Origin: Frigidibacter albus
Lineage (GTDB): Bacteria > Pseudomonadota > Alphaproteobacteria > Rhodobacterales > Rhodobacteraceae
Reading direction: 5' to 3'
DNA: 64,000 nt
Assembly: GCF_009908165.1 (NCBI RefSeq)
Contig: NZ_JAAAUC010000010.1
Span: 1-64,000, forward strand
The translations under genes were made by a program, and so were the position numbers. The notes below the pieces were generated by a model that worked only from the letters and a program-made list of their open reading frames with translations, was not told the DNA's origin and searched no databases. Below, in pieces: positions 1-8,585 of the stretch. Numbering within the stretch: the first letter of the stretch is position 1; each line of letters starts with the position of its first letter.

Positions 1-64
1 CCCGCTCGGTCACCAGCTTGACCGCCTCGATCTTGAACTCGCGGCTGAACTTCCGTCTCGTCAT
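1..64 (-). mobile_element. IS3-family transposase OrfA, N-terminal fragment cut by window edge
   Basis: Read on the minus strand from an ATG at 64, the first 21 codons begin MTRRKFSREFKIEAVK, the characteristic start of IS3-family OrfA (helix-turn-helix DNA-binding subunit of the transposase). The rest lies outside the window, so completeness cannot be judged. The element end should lie between 64 and about 146, where the remnant of a repressor gene begins. I could not fix the terminal inverted repeat with only one end visible. Confidence 0.72.
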
Positions 65-124
65 ATCCACTCTCCAGGTCAATGGTCACGATCTTATCTT
101 CGCGTCCACGGAACCGGCAGCAGC

Positions 125-146
125 CCACGGGCGTGTCCGCCCGTGG
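125..146. repeat. Perfect 9-bp inverted repeat
   Basis: CCACGGGCG and CGCCCGTGG are separated by TGTC, giving a perfect 9-bp stem with a 4-base loop. It lies exactly between the transposase start and the remaining part of the CsoR-like gene, so it may belong to the insertion junction. No T-run follows, so it is not an obvious terminator. Confidence 0.5.
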
Positions 147-322
147 TGGAGTACGGCCGACAGTTGCCCTGCCTCGCCATCGCGCAACAGCTGCAGGCTG
201 TCGAAAAGGCGGTGGCCAATGCCAAGCGCGCCCTGATCCATGACCACATGGATCATTGTCTCGACGCCGAACACTCACCCGCGGATCGCGACGAACTGAG
301 GGCGATCTCCCGATACCTCTGA
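146..322 (+). pseudogene. CsoR/RcnR/FrmR-family metal-sensing repressor, 5' end missing
   Basis: The frame from 146 reads about 58 codons that match the C-terminal two thirds of the DUF156 (CsoR/RcnR/FrmR) helical repressors: LPCLAIAQQLQAVEKAV, then ALIHDHMDHCLD and the family ending AISRYL. The Cys of PCL and the His and Cys of the HDHMDHC stretch are the usual metal or thiol sensing positions. The first helix (normally about 30 residues with a start codon) is absent; upstream in-frame sequence is unrelated and has no credible start. The transposase start lies about 80 bases upstream, so insertion or an associated deletion probably removed it. The MFS gene follows after 10 bases and was presumably its target. 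An unusual non-canonical start cannot be fully excluded. Confidence 0.72.
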
Positions 323-332
323 GGTCACCCCA

Positions 333-1652
333 GTGCTGGAAGTCCTTGCCGACCGCACCTATCGCCATCTCTTCGCCGCGCAGGTCGTGGCGCTTCTGGG
401 CACGGGGCTTGCCACGGTCGCGCTGGGGCTTCTGGCCTATGACCTGGCGGGTGAGAACGCGGCAATGGTGCTGGGCGCAGTCTTCACCATCAAGATGGTG
501 GCCTATGTGGGCATCGCTCCTATAGCAGGCGCCTTCGCCAGCCGGGTAAACCGGCGCGCATTCCTGGTCTCGCTGGATCTGGTGCGAGGGGGCGTGGCGC
601 TGTGCCTGCCCTTCGTCACCGAGGTCTGGCAGGTCTACATTCTGATCTTCCTGCTGCAATCGGCCTCGGCGGCGTTCACGCCGACCTTTCAGGCCACGAT
701 CCCTGACGTGTTGCCGGACGAGGCGCGCTACACCCGGGCGCTGTCGCTGTCGCGGCTGGCCTACGATCTGGAGAACATCGTCAGCCCGATGCTGGCCGGG
801 CTTTTGCTCGCGGTTGTGAGCTACAATTCGCTGTTCCTTGGAACGGTGGTGGGATTTGCCGCCTCGGCTGCCCTTGTCGTCTCGGTCCTGCTGCCCAGCC
901 CGAAACCGTCCGAGCCGCGTGGCATCTACGACCGCACGACCCGCGGCATCCGCATCTACCTTGCGACACCGCGCCTGCGCGGACTGCTGGCGCTGAATCT
1001 CGCCGCGGCCTCCGCGGGCGCGATGGTGCTGGTCAATTCCGTTGTGCTGGTGCGCAGCACGCTGGGAATGGACGGTTCCGCGCTGGCCTGGACGTTGTTC
1101 GCCTTCGGGGCCGGGTCGATGATTGCGGCCCTGCTGTTGCCGCGGGTGCTGGACAGGGTGCCAGACCGCCCGGTGATGGTGGTCGGCGCCGCGCTAATGG
1201 TGATGACGCTTGTGGCGCTGGCGGGTGCGGTTGCCGCTCTCGGCCTTGCCTGGTCGGCGTTGCTCGCCGCGTGGCTGCTCGTTGGGCTCGGGTACTCGGC
1301 GGTACTAACACCCTCGGGGCGATTGCTGCGCCGCTCCGCCCACGCCGAGGACCGCCCCGCGCTTTTTGCTGCGCAATTCGCGCTGAGCCACGGCTGCTGG
1401 CTCGTCACCTATCCGCTGTCGGGCTGGCTGATGACGCGGTTCGGTCCCGTCGTGGCGCTAGGCGTTTTGGCGGCACTTGCGAGTGCGGGCATCGTGGCCG
1501 CGCTCCGCTTATGGCCGGGGGAAGACCGCGAGACCCTGGAACACACCCACGACAACCTTCCTCTCGATCACCCGCATCTGCACGGCGCACGGCGGCATGC
1601 GCATCCCTTCGTTGTGGATGACGAGCATCCTCGATGGGCATCCCAGCTCTGA
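333..1652 (+). CDS. MFS efflux transporter with His-rich C-terminus
   Basis: This is a 439-residue major facilitator protein with about 12 hydrophobic helices and the basic loop FASRVNRRAFLVSLD between helices 2 and 3. After the last helix the tail (about residues 405-439) is rich in His and Asp (EHTHDNLPLDHPHLHGARRHAH), as in metal exporters of the NreB type. The start is GTG at 333, with GAGG eight bases upstream overlapping the end of the CsoR-like remnant, so the two were one transcription unit. Inference: export of a divalent metal such as nickel or cobalt, formerly controlled by the CsoR-like repressor. The substrate is not proven by sequence. Confidence 0.85.
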   Translation: MLEVLADRTYRHLFAAQVVALLGTGLATVALGLLAYDLAGENAAMVLGAVFTIKMVAYVGIAPIAGAFASRVNRRAFLVSLDLVRGGVALCLPFVTEVWQVYILIFLLQSASAAFTPTFQATIPDVLPDEARYTRALSLSRLAYDLENIVSPMLAGLLLAVVSYNSLFLGTVVGFAASAALVVSVLLPSPKPSEPRGIYDRTTRGIRIYLATPRLRGLLALNLAAASAGAMVLVNSVVLVRSTLGMDGSALAWTLFAFGAGSMIAALLLPRVLDRVPDRPVMVVGAALMVMTLVALAGAVAALGLAWSALLAAWLLVGLGYSAVLTPSGRLLRRSAHAEDRPALFAAQFALSHGCWLVTYPLSGWLMTRFGPVVALGVLAALASAGIVAALRLWPGEDRETLEHTHDNLPLDHPHLHGARRHAHPFVVDDEHPRWASQL

Positions 1653-1722
1653 CACGGGATGACTTCGGGCGGACTCGCCCACAGCGCGACGGTCACTGCG
1701 CACCTTGGAAGTCGTTCGGAAC

Positions 1723-2196
1723 TCAGGCTGCCTGATAGCTCGAGAACGGTTCTGTCGTTCCGTCATGGCGGAGCAGGTACACGACATAGGCTTCACGCTC
1801 CGACTCGGGACCCATGCCGGGTGATCCGTAGGGCATCCCTGGAACGGCGAGCCCGATGGCGTCCGGGCGCTCCTCCAGCAACCGCCGGATATCGGCGGGC
1901 GGAACATGACCTTCGATCATGTAGCCCGCGATCCTGCCGGTGTGGCATGAACCCATCTCTTGCGGGATCCCGTTGTCGAGCTTGTAGCGGGCGAGCGCCG
2001 TTCCCATGCTCTCCTCGACCGTCACCTCGAACCCGTCTGCCTGAACGATCTCGACCCAAGCCGAGCAACATCCGCAATTGGGGTCCCTCAGGACGTGGAG
2101 CGCAGGTCTGGCTTCGGCGACCGCGGGAACAGCGGCGGCAACCGAGGCAGCGCATGCGCCCACCATGAAGCCTCGACGGGAAAGTATCAGCTGCAT
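1723..2196 (-). CDS. DUF411 metal-binding protein with Tat signal
   Basis: This 157-residue protein has a twin-arginine signal (SRRGFMVG, residues 6-13) followed by a hydrophobic stretch ending near AVAEA. The mature part starts with the DUF411 signature LHVLRDPNCGCCSAW (Cys41, Cys43, Cys44), and GSCHTG appears further on. DUF411 proteins are periplasmic and are found next to copper-resistance genes; the Cys cluster suggests copper binding. ATG at 2196 is preferred over ATG at 2208 because GGAGG lies a few bases before it. It follows copA on the same strand after about 47 bases and so is probably co-transcribed. Confidence 0.85.
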   Translation of the reverse strand: MQLILSRRGFMVGACAASVAAAVPAVAEARPALHVLRDPNCGCCSAWVEIVQADGFEVTVEESMGTALARYKLDNGIPQEMGSCHTGRIAGYMIEGHVPPADIRRLLEERPDAIGLAVPGMPYGSPGMGPESEREAYVVYLLRHDGTTEPFSSYQAA

Positions 2197-2221
2197 TTTT
2201 TCCTCCATGTTCCGAGGTATT

Positions 2222-2288
2222 CACCGCGATCCTTTGCGGTGGCTCAAGTGATCTGTTTCCGACGTTCTTGCCTGTCTACTGCAGACAG
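2222..2288. repeat. Two small hairpins at the 3' end of copA
   Basis: CACCGC (2222-2227) pairs with GCGGTG (2236-2241) across eight bases in the copA/DUF411 spacer. CTGTCT (2272-2277) pairs with AGACAG (2283-2288) across five bases inside the last codons of copA. The second lies in the stretch where the copA C-terminus departs from its family, so it may mark a rearrangement. Neither has a T-run. Confidence 0.35.
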
Positions 2289-4586
2289 CCAACCCATGCC
2301 ATGCGGCAGCAGCATCCCGGTGAACGGGTAGAGCAGCCCCGCCGCGACCGGCACGCCAAGGGCATTGTAGGCGAAGGCGAAGAACAGGTTCTGCTTGATA
2401 TTGCGGAGCGTGGCACGGGCAAGCTTGCGCGCCCGGACGATGCCCATGAGGTCACCGCCCAACAGGGTGATGCCTGCGCTTTCCATGGCCACATCCGCCC
2501 CGGTTCCCATGGCGATGCCGACATCGGCAGCGGCAAGCGCGGGTGCGTCGTTCACCCCGTCACCCGCCATGGCGATCTTGTGGCCGTCCCGGCGCAGCTG
2601 GTCGATGAGGTCCTTCTTGGCCTCGGGCAGCACGCCTGCGCGCACCTCGTCGATGCCGAGTTTGCCTGCCACTGCTTGCGCCGTGCGCTCGTTGTCGCCA
2701 GTCGCCATGATCACCCGCAGACCCTGAGCGTGCAGTTCCCTGATCGCCTGCGCGGTGCTTTCCTTGATCGGGTCGGCTACTGCCACAATGCCCGCAAGTG
2801 TGCCGTCGACCGCGATGAACATCGCCGTCTTGCCGTCGGCGCGCAGCGTGTCCGCCTTTGCTTCGGCCGCACCCGGGTCCAAGTCCATCTCCCGCATCAT
2901 CGCTGCATTGCCGAGCGCCACCGCGCGTCCGCCAACTGAGCCGCGCACGCCCTTGCCGGTGACCGCCTCGAAATCCACGGCCTCCTGACGCGGGGCACCC
3001 TGCGCCTCGGCGCCGTCGACGATTGCCTCGGCGAGCGGGTGTTCGGAACCGCGTTCGAGGGCGGCTGCCAGCGACAACAGGTCGGCCTCGGCGATATCCC
3101 CCAACACCACGGTATCCGTCAGCTTCGGCTTGCCCATGGTCAGGGTGCCGGTCTTGTCCACGATCAGCGTGTCGACAGCGGCCATACGTTCAAGCGCCTC
3201 TGCGTCCTTGATCAGCACTCCCGCCTGCGCGCCGCGCCCCGCCGCGGTGGTGATCGAGATCGGTGTCGCCAACCCAAGCGCGCAGGGACAGGCGATGATC
3301 AGCACCGAGACCGCCGAGGCGATGGCAAAGACCAGCGCGGGCTCGGGGCCGACGGTCAGCCAGACGATGAAGGCGACTATGGCGATGGCCACCACGGTCG
3401 GCACGAACACCGCCGACACGCGGTCGGCCAGCCCCTGGATCGGGGCGCGCGACCGGCGCGCGTTCGAGACCATGGCAACGATCTGGGCCAGCACGGTATC
3501 TGCGCCGACCTTGCCCGCCTCGATCACCAGAGAGCCATTCTTATTGATCGTGGCCCCGGTCACCGCATCGCCCGGACCCTTTTCGACGGGCATGGACTCG
3601 CCGGTCAGCATGCTCTCGTCCAGAGATGAGCGGCCCTCGATCACCGTCCCGTCCACCGGGACCGCATCGCCGGGGCGCACGCGCAGCCGGTCGCCCTCCA
3701 TGATGTTTTCCAGCGGCGCATCGTATTCGGTGCCGTCCGGAAGAATCTGCCGTGCGGTCTTCGGCGCGAGATCGAGCAGCGCGCGGATGGCATCCCCGGT
3801 GCGCTCGCGCGCCCGCAGCTCAAGAACCTGGCCAACAAAGACCAGCGTGACGATCACCACCGCCGCCTCGAAATAGGTGCCGACGCCATGGCCCATCCGG
3901 TACTGGTCCGGAAACACACCTGGCAGGAACGTGGCGACCAGCGAATAGAGATAGGCCGCTCCAACGCCGAGGCTGATCAGCGTCCACATGTTCGGCGATC
4001 GGTTCAAGACCGAGTCCCAGCCGCGTCTGAAGAACGGAAGCGCTGCCCATAGAATGATCGGCGTCGCCAGCACGAACTCGAGATAGCTTGCCGTCTGGTG
4101 CCCGATCCAGTCGCGCACCGGCAAGGCGACGAGCTCGCCCATCGTCAGGATGATCAGCTGCACTGCCGCGGCGGCCGAGATCCACATCCGGCGTGTGAAG
4201 TCGGTCAGTTCCTCGCTGGGCTCATCCGAGGGCAGCATCGGCTCCAGTGCCATGCCGCAGATCGGGCAGGCTCCCGGTGCGTCGCGAACGATCTCGGGGT
4301 GCATCGGGCAGGTGTACTGGACGTTGGCCGGGTCCGCCTTCTTCCGCCCCGCGGCGCGGCCGGAGGCATAGAACCAGGGATCCGCCTGGAACTTCGTCTG
4401 GCACTTGCCCGAGCAAAAGTGGAAGTTCTCGCCACCGTAGCTCTCCGTCCGGGTGTCCGGCTTCAGGCTCACCGTCATGCCACACACCGGGTCGATGGCC
4501 GTCGGGCCGGCCGCAGGCACTTCGTGGACCTTCGGCATTTCGGCGTCTGAGTGGACGTGGCCTGCGTGAGGATTGACGGTGGACAT
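2244..4586 (-). CDS. copA: Copper-translocating P1B-type ATPase with YHS and metal-binding domains; aberrant C-terminus
   Basis: This 780-residue protein exports Cu(I) across the inner membrane. It has an N-terminal YHS domain (Cys35, Cys58, Cys62), a CPMHPEI...[10 protein letters not shown] metal-binding domain (Cys93, His96, Cys107, Cys110), then the ATPase core with [10 protein letters not shown], the DKTGTLT phosphorylation site and [10 protein letters not shown]. There is no HMA domain. ATG 4586 is preceded by AAAGGAG. After the conserved TGMLL the protein ends in about 20 unrelated residues ([10 protein letters not shown]...), whereas the second copper ATPase in this window continues with SPMLAAGAMAFSS through a last helix and NALRLRR. 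The final transmembrane helix is therefore missing. DUF411 follows. A MerR-type promoter precedes it. Confidence 0.93.
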   Translation of the reverse strand: MSTVNPHAGHVHSDAEMPKVHEVPAAGPTAIDPVCGMTVSLKPDTRTESYGGENFHFCSGKCQTKFQADPWFYASGRAAGRKKADPANVQYTCPMHPEIVRDAPGACPICGMALEPMLPSDEPSEELTDFTRRMWISAAAAVQLIILTMGELVALPVRDWIGHQTASYLEFVLATPIILWAALPFFRRGWDSVLNRSPNMWTLISLGVGAAYLYSLVATFLPGVFPDQYRMGHGVGTYFEAAVVIVTLVFVGQVLELRARERTGDAIRALLDLAPKTARQILPDGTEYDAPLENIMEGDRLRVRPGDAVPVDGTVIEGRSSLDESMLTGESMPVEKGPGDAVTGATINKNGSLVIEAGKVGADTVLAQIVAMVSNARRSRAPIQGLADRVSAVFVPTVVAIAIVAFIVWLTVGPEPALVFAIASAVSVLIIACPCALGLATPISITTAAGRGAQAGVLIKDAEALERMAAVDTLIVDKTGTLTMGKPKLTDTVVLGDIAEADLLSLAAALERGSEHPLAEAIVDGAEAQGAPRQEAVDFEAVTGKGVRGSVGGRAVALGNAAMMREMDLDPGAAEAKADTLRADGKTAMFIAVDGTLAGIVAVADPIKESTAQAIRELHAQGLRVIMATGDNERTAQAVAGKLGIDEVRAGVLPEAKKDLIDQLRRDGHKIAMAGDGVNDAPALAAADVGIAMGTGADVAMESAGITLLGGDLMGIVRARKLARATLRNIKQNLFFAFAYNALGVPVAAGLLYPFTGMLLPHGMGWLSAVDRQERRKQIT

Positions 4587-4644
4587 GGTGTTCTCCTTTC
4601 GCGGTCTCAGCCGCGTGAAGGCCGATGTACGGGCCTTCAGGATC

Positions 4645-4675
4645 AATGTGCTCCTTCCTGTCACTGGAAGGTCAA
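4645..4675 (-). promoter_or_regulatory. CueR/MerR-type promoter and operator for copA
   Basis: On the minus strand the site reads -35 TTGACC (4670-4675), then a 19-base spacer containing CCTTCC, seven bases and GGAAGG (4653-4671), then -10 CACATT (4645-4650). A 19-base spacer holding a dyad is the hallmark of MerR-family activator promoters, and CCTTCC-N7-GGAAGG is the classic CueR/HmrR box. The copA start is about 60 bases downstream. No cueR gene lies in the window. The rest of the 4587-4827 gap shows only a pair of CTTAAG repeats at 4745-4750 and 4762-4767. Confidence 0.75.
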
Positions 4676-4827
4676 GGGCTGATTGAACCAACCGCCGTCA
4701 TAGCACATCGATGCATTGACCGATGCTTGAGGACGCCCCACCGTCTTAAGGAAATCAATAACTTAAGGTGGAGAAGGTTGGATATCAGGCCCATCCCCTC
4801 CGCCACCACCCAATTTCCGGCGCCGCG

Positions 4828-5748
4828 CTACCCCAGCCCCAGTTGCCTCAAAACCGGCAGCCAGAGCGGGATGGTGACCGTTCCAAGGATCGTGGCCGCC
4901 AGCAGCGCGGATGCGGCCAGTGGGCCAAGCCCGGCGCGTTGGCACAGGATCGGGTAGACCGACATCATCGGCATCGCGGCGAAGAGGACAGCGCCCAGCA
5001 CGAAGGGCGCAGGGCTGCCGCCAACCACGGCAAAGGCGGCGAAGGTCAGCGCCGGGTGCAGCAGCAGCTTGCCGAGCACGATCACCGCGGTGGCGCCGGC
5101 CTGCCCCTGCGGGCGCAGCGTCGCCAGCGTGGCGCCCACCACCAGCAGCGCGGCGGGGGCCGACATCCGGGCCAGCAGGTCCAGCGTGCGCGCCGCATGG
5201 CTTGGCAGCGAGAGGCCCGCCATCTGAAAGGCAATCGCCGCGGCAAGCGCAAGGATCAGCGGATTGCGGGCCAGATCGCGCAGCAATCCGACAGCGCCCC
5301 CCGCGTTGCTGGACAGGATCAGCGCCAGCGGGATGATCACCAGATTCTCGATCACCATCATATGCGCCAGCAGCCGCCCCGCCTCGGCCGTGCCGTAGAG
5401 TTGCTGGACAACAGGGTAGCCAATGAAACCGCTGTTCGAGGCAGAGATGCCAAGCCCCACCATCGCCGCCTGCCGCAGCGGCATCCGCAGGCCCCAGACC
5501 GCCGCCGCCACACCGCAGGCGAAGGCGGCCAGCGAGCCGAGCCCGATGGCCAGCAGCGCCAAGGGTTGCAGGCCATCGCCGGGCGCCGCGCCCGCGACAG
5601 AGAGGAAGATCAGCGCCGGCAGCGCGATGCGCAGCACGACCTCGCCCACCGGGCGCAGGGACTCAGCGGGCACATAGCCGCTGCGCACCGCAAGGAAGCC
5701 GATCAGGATCACCGCGAACAGCGGCACGATGGCGTTGACGGCGTCCAT
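4828..5748 (-). CDS. AEC-family (auxin efflux carrier type) transporter
   Basis: This 306-residue, very hydrophobic protein has about ten predicted helices. The conserved first helix is followed by LRIALPALIFLSVAG, and the motif GISASNSGFIGYPVVQQLYG resembles the substrate region of bacterial AEC carriers such as malonate or malate permeases. It is the last gene of the pca operon, six bases after pcaB. Inference from position: it moves an organic acid linked to the pathway, either aromatic substrate in or a dicarboxylate out. AEC proteins are secondary carriers and the sequence does not show direction. Confidence 0.85.
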   Translation of the reverse strand: MDAVNAIVPLFAVILIGFLAVRSGYVPAESLRPVGEVVLRIALPALIFLSVAGAAPGDGLQPLALLAIGLGSLAAFACGVAAAVWGLRMPLRQAAMVGLGISASNSGFIGYPVVQQLYGTAEAGRLLAHMMVIENLVIIPLALILSSNAGGAVGLLRDLARNPLILALAAAIAFQMAGLSLPSHAARTLDLLARMSAPAALLVVGATLATLRPQGQAGATAVIVLGKLLLHPALTFAAFAVVGGSPAPFVLGAVLFAAMPMMSVYPILCQRAGLGPLAASALLAATILGTVTIPLWLPVLRQLGLG

Positions 5749-5754
5749 GCCGGG

Positions 5755-7077
5755 TCAGCCCTCGCGCACCCGCGCGGCGAAGGCGCGGGCTTCGGCCGGG
5801 GCTTGCCCCAGCCCGGCGCCGGCCAGTTGCGCAGCCCAGTCGGTCTGCGGGAAGCGCTGCGCCGCAAGCGCCAGCAAGGGCGTGCCGGTTGCCATCGCCT
5901 GCGCACACATCTCCTTCACCGAGGCCTGCGCTTCAGGGCGGGGCATGGTCTCGGCCAGGGCGAAGCTGAGGGCCTCGGCATGGATCAGGCCCTGCCCGGA
6001 TTCAAGCCCCCGCGCCATGGCCGCGCCATCGGGGGCGAGGCTGGCCAGGGTCTCTGCCGCCAGCGTCAGCATCCGGCCGGTGCTGATGCACAGCTGCGGC
6101 AGGGCCAGCCACTCGCCGAACCATGCGGCGCCGTCGCGTTGCTGGCGGTGCAGGGCTGCGCCCTGAACCAGCGCCGCCAGCCCGATCACATGCCGCGCCA
6201 GCGCCACAAGCGCCGAGGGGCCGACCGGGTTCTGCTTTTGCGGCATGGTGGAGGAGGCGCCGCCCGCCAGCGTCACCTCGGCCAGGCCCGACTGGCTGAG
6301 CAAGATGAGATCCTCGCCGAGCTTGCCCAAACTGCCGGCCAGCCCCGCGGCAAAGGCGGCCAGTTGCCCGGGGGCAGAGCGGTCGCTGTGCCAGCTGTGG
6401 CCGGGATCGGCCAGCGCCAGCTCTGCCGCCAGCGCCGCGCGCACCGCCGGGCCCGCCTCGCCCAGCGCCGAGAGCGTGCCTGCGGCACCGGATAGCGAGA
6501 CCTTGAGCACGGAGACGCGCAGCTCGGGCAGGCGCCCTTGCCACTCCAGCAGCGGCCAGCCCCAGGCGGCGACCACCGCGCCGAAACTGGTGGGCGTGGC
6601 CGCCTGACCATAGGTGCGCCCGGTCATCGGCAGGCTGGCATTCGCCTCTGCCAACTCGGCAAGGCGGGTGAGGAGGCTCGCGAGCCGCCCCTCCCACAGC
6701 CGCAGCATCGGGCGCAGCCGCAGGGCAAGGCCGGTATCCATGATGTCCTGGCTGGTGGCGCCCCAGTGCAGATACTGCATCGGCCCCGGCGCCGCCGCAC
6801 CCTTGCGGAAGGCAGCCAGCAACGCTGGCACCGGCACCCCGTTCTGCGCCGTTTCCACGGCCAGCGCCGCCGGGTCGATCACCACCTCTTGCGAGGCACG
6901 GTCGATGAAGGCCGCCGCCTCGGCCGGGATCAGCCCAAGCGCGCCCTGCACCCGGGCCAGCGCGCCTTCGACCAGCAACATGGCGCGGATATCGGCGCTG
7001 TCGGTGAAGAGGCGCGCCGTCTCCTCATCGCCAAACAGGCGGCCATAGATCTGGGAATCGGCGGGGGCAGCGGGCAT
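5755..7077 (-). CDS. pcaB: 3-carboxy-cis,cis-muconate cycloisomerase
   Basis: This 440-residue enzyme of the fumarase/adenylosuccinate lyase superfamily carries the superfamily signature ASSTMPQKQNPV. It also has the N-terminal YGRLFGDEETARLFTDSA and the MTGRTYGQAATPTSFG region of bacterial PcaB. It converts 3-carboxy-cis,cis-muconate, the product of protocatechuate 3,4-dioxygenase, to 4-carboxymuconolactone in the cytoplasm. It sits in the pca operon, 31 bases after the BKACE gene and 6 before the AEC carrier. Length is normal for the family. Confidence 0.94.
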   Translation of the reverse strand: MPAAPADSQIYGRLFGDEETARLFTDSADIRAMLLVEGALARVQGALGLIPAEAAAFIDRASQEVVIDPAALAVETAQNGVPVPALLAAFRKGAAAPGPMQYLHWGATSQDIMDTGLALRLRPMLRLWEGRLASLLTRLAELAEANASLPMTGRTYGQAATPTSFGAVVAAWGWPLLEWQGRLPELRVSVLKVSLSGAAGTLSALGEAGPAVRAALAAELALADPGHSWHSDRSAPGQLAAFAAGLAGSLGKLGEDLILLSQSGLAEVTLAGGASSTMPQKQNPVGPSALVALARHVIGLAALVQGAALHRQQRDGAAWFGEWLALPQLCISTGRMLTLAAETLASLAPDGAAMARGLESGQGLIHAEALSFALAETMPRPEAQASVKEMCAQAMATGTPLLALAAQRFPQTDWAAQLAGAGLGQAPAEARAFAARVREG

Positions 7078-7108
7078 CTTGATCCTTCCGGGGCTTCAGG
7101 GCAGGCAA

Positions 7109-7969
7109 TCAGGCCATGGCCGCCGGTGCAAGCTCCAGCCCAAGGATCTCGCGCGCCTGTTGCCAGGTTGCGACCGGGCGCTCGTACCTGTCGCACAGCG
7201 CCACGACCCGCTGCACCAGCGCGGCGTTCGACGGGGCCAGCGTGGTCTTGTCGAGCCGCACGTTGTCTTCCAGCCCCGTCCTTGCATGGCCGCCCGAGGA
7301 CACCGCCCAGTCGTTCAGCACGATCTGGTTCGGCCCGATCCCGGCGGCGCACCAGGGCGCATCCGGGCCGAACAGCCGGTGCACGGTCTTGATGTAATAG
7401 TCGAACACCTCGCGGTCGGCGGGCATGGCGTTCTTCACGCCCATCACGAACTGCACATAGGGGCGGTCCTGGATCTGGCCCTTGTCCCACATCTCCTTGG
7501 CCTTGAAGATATGCGACAGGTCGAACGCCTCGATCTCGGGCTTCACACCGTGGGCCAGCATCTCGCTGGCCAGCCAATCGACCAGATCCGGCGGGTTCTC
7601 ATAGACGCGGGTCGGAAAGTTGTTGGACCCTACCGACAGGCTGGCCATATCCGGGCGCAGCGGCAACATGCCGCCGCGCGCCTGCCCGGCGCCAGAGCGG
7701 CCGCCGGTGGACAGCTGCACGATCATGCCGGGGCAATGCCTCTGCAGCCCTTCCAGCAGCGCCGCGAACTTTTCGGGGTCGGACGAAGGCGTTTCATCCT
7801 CGTCGCGCACGTGGCAATGGGCGATGGTGGCGCCAGCCTCGAAGGCCTGCTGCGCGCTTTCCACCTGCTCGGAGATGGAGATCGGCACGGCCGGATTGTC
7901 GGCCTTGCGCGGCAGGGATCCGGTGATCGCCACGCAGATGATGCAGGGGCCGTGCAAGGATTGGGTCAT
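7109..7969 (-). CDS. BKACE (DUF849) beta-keto acid cleavage enzyme
   Basis: This 286-residue TIM-barrel protein belongs to the 3-keto-5-aminohexanoate cleavage enzyme (DUF849) family. The zinc-binding HCHVRD (His51, His53) and the late GHARTGLEDN with its Glu are present. Family enzymes condense a beta-keto acid with acetyl-CoA and release acetoacetate plus a shortened acyl-CoA. It is embedded in the pca operon, 3 bases after pcaG and 31 before pcaB, and no pcaI, pcaJ or pcaF is in the window. Inference: it acts on 3-oxoadipate made by PcaD, giving acetoacetate and succinyl-CoA. The family is certain; the substrate rests on context. Confidence 0.9.
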   Translation of the reverse strand: MTQSLHGPCIICVAITGSLPRKADNPAVPISISEQVESAQQAFEAGATIAHCHVRDEDETPSSDPEKFAALLEGLQRHCPGMIVQLSTGGRSGAGQARGGMLPLRPDMASLSVGSNNFPTRVYENPPDLVDWLASEMLAHGVKPEIEAFDLSHIFKAKEMWDKGQIQDRPYVQFVMGVKNAMPADREVFDYYIKTVHRLFGPDAPWCAAGIGPNQIVLNDWAVSSGGHARTGLEDNVRLDKTTLAPSNAALVQRVVALCDRYERPVATWQQAREILGLELAPAAMA

Positions 7970-7972
7970 GGC

Positions 7973-8584
7973 TCAGATGTCCAGAAACACGGTTTCGCCA
8001 TCGCCCTGAAGGCGGATGTCGAAACGGTAAAGGCCGGGGCTGACCTTGCGGGCCAGCAGGGTTTCGCGGCGCGGGGCCTGTTCGACAAGGTTCAGGACCG
8101 GGTCGGCGCTGTTATCCTCATCCTCGAAATACATCCGGGTGCTCAGGCCGATATTGATCCCGCGCGCCACCAGCCAAAAGCTGACATGGGGCGCCATCAT
8201 CTGGCCGTTGCGGCCCATCACCGGACCCGGCTTGACCGTGTCGAAGGCCCAAAGGCCAGTGTCGAAATCGGTGATCACCCGGCCCCAGCCGCGAAAGCCC
8301 GGCGCGCAATCCGCAACGCGCGGGTCTTCGGCATGGGGGTAGATCCCGGCCGCATCAGCCTGCCAGACCTCCAGCAGCACATCCTTCACCGGCGCGCCGG
8401 TGCCATCCATCACCACGCCCTCGACGCGGATCCGCTCGCCCGGTGCATCCGGCCCGGCGATATCCTCGCCCAGCTGGGTGCGGTAGATGTCGAAGCCCGC
8501 CGCGCCCGGGGCCAGGCCGATATGGACATAAGGCCCGGCGGTCTGCGAGGCGGATTCATTGAGGTAGTTCAACGGTTGTGCCAT
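7973..8584 (-). CDS. pcaG: Protocatechuate 3,4-dioxygenase alpha subunit
   Basis: This 203-residue intradiol dioxygenase fold protein begins LNYLNESASQTAGPYVHIG, typical of PcaG, and has the family segments VWQADAAGIYPH and RGWGRVITDFDTG. The alpha chain pairs with PcaH and shapes the active site but does not carry the iron. Together they open the ring of protocatechuate to 3-carboxy-cis,cis-muconate with O2. It follows pcaH with a one-base gap. Confidence 0.94.
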   Translation of the reverse strand: MAQPLNYLNESASQTAGPYVHIGLAPGAAGFDIYRTQLGEDIAGPDAPGERIRVEGVVMDGTGAPVKDVLLEVWQADAAGIYPHAEDPRVADCAPGFRGWGRVITDFDTGLWAFDTVKPGPVMGRNGQMMAPHVSFWLVARGINIGLSTRMYFEDEDNSADPVLNLVEQAPRRETLLARKVSPGLYRFDIRLQGDGETVFLDI

Positions 8585-8585
8585 C

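Noticed and set aside
4768-6495. Long open frame on the plus strand opposite the AEC and pcaB genes
   Set aside because: It is a high-GC mirror of real genes: composition is rich in Arg, Gln, Gly and His with no domain, and the minus-strand genes have clear families and ribosome sites. The same applies to the long frames at 11434-13446, 14210-16567, 29607-31442 and 55918-58641.
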